Under the pieces are notes generated by a model. The model had not been told where the DNA came from and made no database searches. It worked only from the letters and a program-made list of their open reading frames with translations. Made by a program: the position numbers and the translations under genes. A DNA stretch of 64,000 bases from Lachnospiraceae bacterium (GTDB lineage Bacteria > Bacillota > Clostridia > Lachnospirales > Lachnospiraceae), in the NCBI GenBank assembly GCA_017411305.1, contig JAFQQI010000066.1:147305-211304 (forward strand), written 5' to 3'. Positions 58,467 to 64,000 of this stretch are shown here, piece by piece (position 1 is the first letter of the stretch; each line of letters starts with the position of its first letter).

Positions 58467-59763
58467 AGATTACAGACACAATTATTTAATTTTAAAAAGT
58501 ATCAATACGCCGGCAAGCAGCTATAGATGCCGAATGATGACCGATAATGAAATTAAAGGGCTGTTACCGTGCAAAGAAAGGCATATTAACGGGGAACAAT
58601 TATTTTATTATGAAATTACTTCAAAGCAAAGCCTTGCTTCCTTTTATGAGTGCGGAGGCATAAATATGGAATTGCTTTGCCGGCTTTTTGTACAGCTGAA
58701 AACAACATGGGATGCCATGGAAGGCTTTTTGCTGGAAGAAAGATATCTGGTGCTGCAACCTGAATTTGTTTTTATGGATGCAGAGACAAAGGACTTTTTC
58801 TTTCTGTATTATCCGGAAGAACCGGAGGAAGATTATCTTTGCCGGTTACTTGAGTTTTTGACGGAGAAGGTGGATAGTGAAGATAATTCGGCGGTGGACG
58901 CAGTCTATAAAATGATGGAACTGGCGGAAAAAGACCAATTTGTAATGGACGAAATTATGCAGTGGTTTGAGCAGGACTATGAGGAGAAGGATAAGACAGA
59001 CAAAATGATTGAGAGGTCTTGCGAAGGAAGATTAGAAGATACAGCACAAAATGCATATGAAGATCCCTCTATGTATCGTAGCCCGGAAAGCTATCGGGAA
59101 GAATGCGAGGAAGAAATCAGTAGTATGCACCCGGCAGCCAAAATCAGTACCGGCGTATTAATAGGAAATTTAGTGGCAGTGCTTGTGGCGGCCATAGGAT
59201 GCATATTGGTTTATTTATACTTTGAACTTGGGAACAGAGAGATGATTTGCCTGTGTGCGGCATTTATGGCATCGTTGGCAGTTTTGGCTTTTTGTGCAGT
59301 TCAGCTATTTTGCAAAAAGTATTTTCCTAAAAAAAGAACAAGAGAGGATGATACCGTAAGCAAGGAATACAGACAAGAAAAATATGCCTTTCGTTATTCC
59401 CAAGAAGAAAGAAATAGACAGGAACCGGAAGTGTATGGGAATACGGTGTTTATTCCGTGGACAGAGAGCTGTGAAAATAAATTATACGGTATGGGAAAAG
59501 GGAATAAGAATCATATCGATTTAAATCATTTACCTGTTACGGTGGGGAAACTTGCAGGTAGTGTAGATATGATTATTAATGAGCCGGGTATCAGTCGCAG
59601 ACATGTAAAATTTTCCAGAGAAAACGGAAGAATTTGTATGACAGATTTAAACTCCACTAACGGTACCTTCAAAAACGGAATGCGGCTTTTGCCGAATACT
59701 TCAGAAATTCTGGAGCCGGGAGATGAAATTCGTCTCGGTAAACTAAAATTTATTTACAGATAA
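58447..59763 (+). CDS. DUF6382 and FHA domain protein
   Basis: 438 residues. Residues about 1-170 match the DUF6382 type (RHNYLILKSINTPASSYRC, EYLVLQPEF-like segment). Two membrane helices lie at about 238-258 and 265-290. The C-terminal 90 residues are an FHA domain: VGKLAGSVDMIINEPGISRRHVKF, DLNSTNGTF and PGDEIRLGKLKF (core about 345-438). FHA binds phosphothreonine. It ends the Tad operon, so pilus assembly may respond to a Ser/Thr kinase (inference). A weak hairpin follows at about 59785. Confidence 0.88.
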   Translation: MEVKYHKDYRHNYLILKSINTPASSYRCRMMTDNEIKGLLPCKERHINGEQLFYYEITSKQSLASFYECGGINMELLCRLFVQLKTTWDAMEGFLLEERYLVLQPEFVFMDAETKDFFFLYYPEEPEEDYLCRLLEFLTEKVDSEDNSAVDAVYKMMELAEKDQFVMDEIMQWFEQDYEEKDKTDKMIERSCEGRLEDTAQNAYEDPSMYRSPESYREECEEEISSMHPAAKISTGVLIGNLVAVLVAAIGCILVYLYFELGNREMICLCAAFMASLAVLAFCAVQLFCKKYFPKKRTREDDTVSKEYRQEKYAFRYSQEERNRQEPEVYGNTVFIPWTESCENKLYGMGKGNKNHIDLNHLPVTVGKLAGSVDMIINEPGISRRHVKFSRENGRICMTDLNSTNGTFKNGMRLLPNTSEILEPGDEIRLGKLKFIYR

Positions 59764-59826
59764 TCAAATCCGCTTTATACTAAAAGTAATTGCTTCAGGC
59801 AATTATTTAGGAAAGGAATGCGGAAT

Positions 59827-60837
59827 ATGAAGATATATATTTATTATGGCGGCAGGGGACTGATGGATGATCCGACGCTTTATGTAATCAACAAAATGCA
59901 AGAGGTGTTACAGGAACTTCATGTGACAGTGGAGTGCTATAATCTGTATGAACTGAAAAACAGCATTACAACATTACCTCAGACGCTGAAGGAGGCAGAC
60001 GGTATTATTCTGGCAACAACTGTTGAGTGGTATGGAATTGGCGGATATATGCAGCAGTTTTTGGATGCGTGCTGGCTGTATGGTGATAAAGAGAAAATTG
60101 CTAAAATGTATATGTGTCCGGTAGTAATGTCCACGACCTATGGAGAACGAGAAGGGAAATTAAGTCTTTCCAATGCATGGGAAATTCTTGGCGGACTTCC
60201 CTGCAGCGGCATATGCGGTTATATTGCAGATACTTCTGTTTTTGAGGGAAATGAAGAATATAATAAGATTATTGAAAAGAAAGCCGAGAACATGTATCGG
60301 ACCATTAACCAGAAAATGGCAAGTCTTCCTGCCAGCAATCAGGCTGTAAAGAAAATGGTATCAATTACACAGAATATTGATTTGACACCTCAGGAATCCG
60401 AGCAGCTTTCCAGATATGCTTCAGATGACAGTTATGTAAAGAGACAGAAGGAAGATATTCAGGAACTGACCAGCCTGTTTAGGGATATGATGGGAAGCAG
60501 TGAACAGGATGAAGGCGGAGAAGAAGAATATATTAAGGAACTTCAAAGTCACTTTGCACCGCAGCCCGGTTTTAAGGCTGTTTACAAAATGCAGATAGAA
60601 GGAAAAAAGAAGCCGCTTATTATAGAGGTAAACGGTTCTGAAAATAAATGCTATTATGGTAATGTCAGCTTTTGCGATGTGGAAATTCAAATGAACAGAC
60701 AAACCATGGATGACATCATTTATGCAAGAATGACATTTCAGAGAGCCTTTATGGGCGGAGAGATGAAGATGAAGGGAGACTTTAAGATACTGCGTACCCT
60801 TGATCAGATATTTGCATTTATGGATAAAACAATTTAA
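59827..60837 (+). CDS. Flavodoxin-like/SCP2-like fusion protein
   Basis: 336 residues. The first 170 have a flavodoxin fold (MKIYIYYGGRGLMDDP start, ADGIILATTVEWYGIGGYMQQFLD, PVVMSTTYGE), as in FMN-binding NADPH oxidoreductases. The C-terminal 110 residues look like an SCP2 sterol-binding-type domain (KAVYKMQIEGKKKPLIIEV, AFMGGEMKMKGDF). The two are joined by a helical, acidic linker. The fusion is uncommon. I start at ATG 59827 because GGAAAGG (59810-59816) is 10 bases upstream and only 1 base before ATG 59818. Function unknown. Confidence 0.75.
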   Translation: MKIYIYYGGRGLMDDPTLYVINKMQEVLQELHVTVECYNLYELKNSITTLPQTLKEADGIILATTVEWYGIGGYMQQFLDACWLYGDKEKIAKMYMCPVVMSTTYGEREGKLSLSNAWEILGGLPCSGICGYIADTSVFEGNEEYNKIIEKKAENMYRTINQKMASLPASNQAVKKMVSITQNIDLTPQESEQLSRYASDDSYVKRQKEDIQELTSLFRDMMGSSEQDEGGEEEYIKELQSHFAPQPGFKAVYKMQIEGKKKPLIIEVNGSENKCYYGNVSFCDVEIQMNRQTMDDIIYARMTFQRAFMGGEMKMKGDFKILRTLDQIFAFMDKTI

Positions 60838-60855
60838 GGAACAGGAGAGTGTGTA

Positions 60856-61269
60856 ATGAGAGATAATAATTGTATTTTTTGTAAAATTGCAGCAGGAGAA
60901 ATTCCTTCCAAGACAATATATGAAGATGATAAATTCCGCGTGATTTTGGATTTAGGGCCTGCAACCAAGGGACATGCTCTGATTTTGCCTAAGAATCATT
61001 ATGCTAATTTGTATGAGCTGCCGGAGGATACAGCGGGAGATGTAATGAAGCTTGCTAAAAAGATGGCAACCGTTATGACTGAAAAGCTGGGATGCCAAGG
61101 CTTTAATTTGATGCAAAACAACGGAGAGACTGCAGGACAGACGGTTTTCCATTTTCATATGCATTTGATTCCAAGATATGAGAACGACGGACAGGAGATT
61201 AACTGGAAGCTGGGAAGTCCTACGCAGGAAGAACTGGAAGAAATTAAGAATCTGATTACGGAGAATTAA
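60856..61269 (+). CDS. HIT-family nucleotide hydrolase/transferase
   Basis: 137 residues: NNCIFCKIAAGEIPSKTIYED start with Zn-binding Cys pair, HALILPKNHYANL, and the histidine triad HFHMHLIPR. HIT proteins of this group (HINT-like) hydrolyse adenosine phosphoramidates. AGGAG precedes ATG 60856. It is followed by fumarase with a 3-base gap. Confidence 0.94.
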   Translation: MRDNNCIFCKIAAGEIPSKTIYEDDKFRVILDLGPATKGHALILPKNHYANLYELPEDTAGDVMKLAKKMATVMTEKLGCQGFNLMQNNGETAGQTVFHFHMHLIPRYENDGQEINWKLGSPTQEELEEIKNLITEN

Positions 61270-61272
61270 CAG

Positions 61273-62115
61273 ATGAGATGCATTCATGTAGATGAAATTG
61301 TTAAAAATGTGAAAGAAATGTGTATTGAAGCAAACCATTTTCTCTCAAAGGATGTTGACAGTGCACTTTCTTATGCGCAGCAGTCAGAGAAATCTCCTTT
61401 AGGACAGCAGATTTTAAATCAGCTCAGAGAAAATTTAGAGATTGCGGGAGAAGACATGATTCCCATCTGTCAGGATACCGGTATGGCAGTAATTTTTCTG
61501 GAAGTAGGGCAGGAGGTTCATATAGAAGGTGGCCTTTTAACTGATGCCGTAAATGAAGGTGTCCGTCGGGGCTATGTAGAAGGTTTTTTAAGAAAGTCTG
61601 TGGTAGGTGATCCTTTGATTAGGGAGAATACTAAGGATAATACACCGGCGGTAATTCACTATAACATTGTGGCAGGTGATAAGATTAAAATTACTGTTGC
61701 GCCTAAAGGCTTCGGTAGTGAGAATATGAGCAGAGTATTTATGCTTAAGCCGGCAGACGGAGCAGAAGGGGTCAAGGAAGCAATTCTTACGGCAGTCAGA
61801 GATGCAGGTCCGAATGCTTGTCCTCCCATGGTAGTAGGCGTTGGTATCGGTGGCACCTTTGAGAAGTGTGCATTGATGGCAAAGCAGGCGTTGACAAGAT
61901 CATTGGATGAGCGTTCCGAAATTCCTTATATAAAAGAAATGGAAGAAGAATTGCTGATGCGTATAAACAAGTCAGGAATCGGCCCGGGAGGACTTGGAGG
62001 CAGTACTACGGCACTGGCAGTAAATATTAATACATACCCCACACATATTGCAGGACTGCCCGTGGCAGTCAATATCTGTTGCCATGTAAACAGACATTGC
62101 ATTAGGGAAATTTAA
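61273..62115 (+). CDS. Class I fumarate hydratase, alpha subunit
   Basis: 280 residues matching the N-terminal half of class I [4Fe-4S] fumarases: PICQDTGMAVIFLEVGQ with the first cluster Cys, NACPPMVVGVGIGGTFEKCALMAK with the second and third Cys, and GPGGLGGSTTALAVNI (cores at about 70-90, 180-205, 237-253). Two-subunit forms of this type are usual in anaerobic Firmicutes and archaea. GGAG lies 9 bases before ATG 61273. The product converts malate and fumarate; L-tartrate dehydratase is a close relative and cannot be excluded. Confidence 0.9.
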   Translation: MRCIHVDEIVKNVKEMCIEANHFLSKDVDSALSYAQQSEKSPLGQQILNQLRENLEIAGEDMIPICQDTGMAVIFLEVGQEVHIEGGLLTDAVNEGVRRGYVEGFLRKSVVGDPLIRENTKDNTPAVIHYNIVAGDKIKITVAPKGFGSENMSRVFMLKPADGAEGVKEAILTAVRDAGPNACPPMVVGVGIGGTFEKCALMAKQALTRSLDERSEIPYIKEMEEELLMRINKSGIGPGGLGGSTTALAVNINTYPTHIAGLPVAVNICCHVNRHCIREI

Positions 62116-62123
62116 ACGAGTTT

Positions 62124-62150
62124 CTACTATATATAGTAGGTTTTATTTTT
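62124..62150 (+). terminator. Hairpin between the two fumarase subunit genes
   Basis: CTACTATATATAGTAG (62124-62139) is a self-complementary stem followed by GTTTTATTTTT. It looks like a leaky terminator between genes of one enzyme. Confidence 0.55.
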
Positions 62151-62172
62151 ACAGATGGAAGGTATGGTATTT

Positions 62173-62721
62173 ATGGATAAATATATAACAGTTCCTTTTG
62201 ATGATAAGACAGCAAAAGAGTTAAAGAGTGGTGACTATGTTTATTTGACAGGAACGATTTATACAGCAAGGGATGCTGCGCACAAGAGAATGTATGAAGC
62301 ATTGGAAAGAGGTGAAAAGCTCCCCATAGATATAAAGAATAATGTTATTTATTATATGGGTCCTTCCCCGGCAAGAGAGGGGCGTCCTATCGGTTCGTCA
62401 GGACCTACCACAGCCAGTAGGATGGATAAGTATGCACCCGCGTTACTTGATTTGGGGCAAAGAGGAATGATTGGAAAAGGCAAGCGTTCCGAAGCAGTAC
62501 GGGAATCCATTATGAGAAACGATGCAGTATACTTTGCAGCAGTAGGGGGAGCAGGAGCTCTTCTTTCTAAATCTATTGTTAAGTCGGAAGTGGTTGCTTA
62601 TGAAGATTTAGGCACAGAGGCGATTCGTAAATTGGAGGTTAAAGATTTTCCTGTTATTGTAGTAATTGACAACGAAGGGAATAATCTCTATGAAACTGCC
62701 ATAAAAGATTACAGGGAATAA
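62173..62721 (+). CDS. Class I fumarate hydratase, beta subunit
   Basis: 182 residues matching the C-terminal fumarase domain: SGDYVYLTGTIYTARDAAHKRM, YYMGPSPAREGRPIGSSGPTTASRMD, MIGKGKRSEAV (catalytic segment) and YFAAVGGAGALLSKSI. It starts at ATG 62173, with GGAAGG (about 62157-62162) 10 bases upstream; the ATG at 62155 is at the start of that site. The alpha/beta pair makes the working enzyme. Confidence 0.9.
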   Translation: MDKYITVPFDDKTAKELKSGDYVYLTGTIYTARDAAHKRMYEALERGEKLPIDIKNNVIYYMGPSPAREGRPIGSSGPTTASRMDKYAPALLDLGQRGMIGKGKRSEAVRESIMRNDAVYFAAVGGAGALLSKSIVKSEVVAYEDLGTEAIRKLEVKDFPVIVVIDNEGNNLYETAIKDYRE

Positions 62722-62743
62722 TATTTAACAGGAGAGAAGCGCA

Positions 62744-63457
62744 ATGAGAATTGCATTAATGGTATTGAGATTGATTTTTAAGGCACCCTATTATTTCTTT
62801 CAGATTTGGTGGTGTGGTAAAAATAAAAAGGTGACTTTGGAGGAAGCCTATGCAGTGGTAAAAAAAGTCACAATAAATGCAAACCGTGCCGGAAGGGTTA
62901 AGATTGAGAGCTATGGGCTTGAAAACATTCCGGAGAAAGATGGCTTTATGTTTTTTCCTAATCACCAGGGATTGTTTGATGTATTGGTATTTCTGGAATC
63001 TTGTCCAAGACCGTTTGGCTTTGTTATTAAGAAGGAAGCAAGTAATATTATTTTGTTAAAGCAGGTAATGGAAGCTTTGCGTTCCTATGCAATGGACAGA
63101 GATGATATTAAGCAGTCTATGCAAGTGATTATGAATGTAGCCAAAGACGTATCTGCAGGACGAAATTTTATGATTTTTGCAGAGGGTACCAGAAGCAGAA
63201 ATGGTAATAAGCTGCTTGACTTTAAAGGCGGAAGCTTTAAGAGCGCTACCAAGGCCAAGTGTCCAATTGTGCCTTGTGCACTAATCGATTCCTTTGTTCC
63301 TTTTGATGAAAATTCCATTCGTCCCGTCACTGTAAAGGTAGTTTATCTGCCGCCGATGTACTATGAGGAATATAAGGATATGAAGACAGTGGATATTGCA
63401 GCCGAAGTAAAAAGAAGAATTGAAGAAGCGATAGCACAACATACTGCAAATGATTGA
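62744..63457 (+). CDS. plsC: 1-acyl-sn-glycerol-3-phosphate acyltransferase
   Basis: 237 residues. Acyltransferase blocks: FFPNHQGLFDVLVFL (NHxxxxD), GFVIKKEASNI, FAEGTRSRNGNKLLDFKGGSF and KCPIVPCALIDS. It forms phosphatidic acid at the membrane. An N-terminal amphipathic/hydrophobic start anchors it. AGGAGAG precedes ATG 62744. It closes the local gene run. Confidence 0.92.
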   Translation: MRIALMVLRLIFKAPYYFFQIWWCGKNKKVTLEEAYAVVKKVTINANRAGRVKIESYGLENIPEKDGFMFFPNHQGLFDVLVFLESCPRPFGFVIKKEASNIILLKQVMEALRSYAMDRDDIKQSMQVIMNVAKDVSAGRNFMIFAEGTRSRNGNKLLDFKGGSFKSATKAKCPIVPCALIDSFVPFDENSIRPVTVKVVYLPPMYYEEYKDMKTVDIAAEVKRRIEEAIAQHTAND

Positions 63458-63513
63458 AGTACAATGATATATTTACTTTATAGAACTTAAGCAAAAACTC
63501 AAGGAAAAAGGTG

Positions 63514-63542
63514 TTGACAAACAAAACACGCTTATGTATAAT
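63514..63542 (+). promoter_or_regulatory. Perfect consensus promoter of tRNA-Ser
   Basis: TTGACA (63514-63519), 17-bp spacer, TATAAT (63537-63542), 59 bases before the tRNA. Confidence 0.85.
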
Positions 63543-63601
63543 AACTTTTGCGTTATGAAAACGCACAATAAATATTGGTAGCGGTAAGCATTCAGAATTT
63601 T

Positions 63602-63689
63602 GGAGAAATACTCAAGAGGCTGAAGAGGCGCCCCTGCTAAGGGTGTAGGTCGTTCACGCGGCGCGAGGGTTCAAATCCCTCTTTCTCCG
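63602..63689 (+). tRNA. tRNA-Ser(GCT)
   Basis: 88 nt: acceptor GGAGAAA/TTTCTCC with discriminator G, anticodon loop CTGCTAA in stem CCC/GGG (anticodon GCT), a long variable arm typical of serine tRNAs (about GTAGGTCGTTCACGCGGCGC), and T arm GAGGGTTCAAATCCCTC. CCA is not encoded. Confidence 0.95.
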
Positions 63690-63708
63690 TTTAGCTACTG
63701 ATAGATTA

Positions 63709-63741
63709 TTTAGAAGTACCGATTGGTGCTTCTAAATTTTT
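63709..63741 (+). terminator. Terminator of tRNA-Ser
   Basis: TTTAGAAGTACC (63709-63720), loop GATT, GGTGCTTCTAAA (63725-63736), then TTTTT. One G-T pair lies in the stem. Confidence 0.88.
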
Positions 63742-63799
63742 GCCATAAGGCTTAGGTAGTTAAGTTTTTATTATAGGAATTATTCGCGAAAATTTTGCG

Positions 63800-63997
63800 T
63801 TGACAAATTTTTTTGAATTATGCTATAATAAAAATCCACCGCCGAAAAGCAAAGAGCTTCTTAAAAGGTAGCGAAAAGGCTAAAAAACGGCGTGAAAAAA
63901 GTTTTAAAAAATTTTAAAAAAGGTCTTGACAGTACAGAGAGCACATGCTAAGATAACAGAGTTGCGTCTGAAAGAAAAGACCGACAGAACCTTGACA
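63800..63997 (+). promoter_or_regulatory. Tandem strong promoters, probably of an rRNA operon beyond the window
   Basis: P1: TTGACA (63800-63805), 18 bp, TATAAT (63824-63829). P2: TTGACA (63926-63931), 17 bp, TAAGAT (63949-63954). A further TTGACA at 63992-63997 is cut by the window edge. No gene starts between them, and the AT-rich runs before P2 resemble UP elements. Tandem near-consensus promoters without a coding frame are typical of rRNA operon leaders in Firmicutes. Confidence 0.6.
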
Positions 63998-64000
63998 AAC

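Noticed and set aside
1-64000. CRISPR arrays, prophage or transposase genes
   Set aside because: No regularly spaced direct repeats, integrase, terminase or DDE-type transposase sequences were seen.

Overview
The window looks like chromosomal DNA of a motile, low-to-moderate GC, Gram-positive anaerobe of the class Clostridia, most likely the family Lachnospiraceae (inference). The support is the gene content: flagellin and FliS, a monoderm-type Tad pilus locus with no outer-membrane secretin, a two-subunit class I fumarase, a BofA-family protein, glycogen branching enzyme, plant-polysaccharide enzymes (GH3, GH113, a CE1-like esterase), AGGAGG-type ribosome binding sites and sigma-A promoters of the form TTGACA-N17-TATAAT. 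I saw no prophage, transposase or CRISPR array.

Layout. 1-7.3 kb: end of an unknown gene, a large GH3 glycosidase, a decayed metallophosphoesterase between two inverted copies of a short repeat, a DMT exporter/MarR-GNAT operon with its own operator, a TipA-like MerR regulator with a textbook 19-bp-spacer promoter, and a cysteine-cluster protein. 7.3-16.5 kb: a membrane-protein/XRE/DUF2975 operon, a DUF1538 permease with a P-II-like partner, exonuclease III, an MBOAT/SGNH acyl-transfer pair and a DUF4358 lipoprotein. 16.5-24.9 kb: murG, a TSCPD protein, pgi, a chemoreceptor, a LysR relic and an esterase. 24.9-31.4 kb: a probable cobalamin riboswitch with a DUF4430 protein and an ECF S component, then a methyl-cycle group (2-hydroxyacid dehydrogenase, MTA/SAH deaminase, AhcY) and an HTH/HipA-like kinase pair behind a perfect consensus promoter. 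31.4-45.2 kb: membrane and housekeeping genes, including a PilZ protein, an ArsP_2-type permease, GH113 with a divergent AraC regulator, tRNA-Lys, tatD, rsmA, a large TPR/acidic/degenerate-AAA protein and glgB.

45.2-50.6 kb is a flagellin module: a sigma-28-type promoter, a 999-residue protein with a FliK-like C-terminus, flagellin and FliS, followed by a DUF2508 gene and a bofA-like gene. 50.7-59.8 kb is a compact Tad (type IVc pilus) operon in the order tadZ, tadA, tadB, tadC, flp, DUF5702, tadE-like, prepilin peptidase, tadE, FHA. 59.8-64 kb holds a flavodoxin-SCP2 fusion, a HIT protein, fumarase alpha and beta, PlsC and tRNA-Ser(GCT). The last 200 bases carry tandem strong promoters that suggest an rRNA operon just beyond the edge.

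The most distinctive items are: the promoter/terminator overlap that starts the flagellin transcript inside the left arm of the glgB terminator; the FliK-like protein translationally coupled to flagellin; the TPR-acidic-AAA protein that has lost Walker A lysine; the Tad genes with extra outside domains (an Ig-like insert in TadC, a duplicated Cys/His module in a TadE-like protein); the HTH/HipA-like pair; the riboswitch-controlled DUF4430/ECF cobalamin uptake unit; and two 20-nt hairpins with a compensatory base-pair change. All function calls come from reading motifs by eye; no database search was run.
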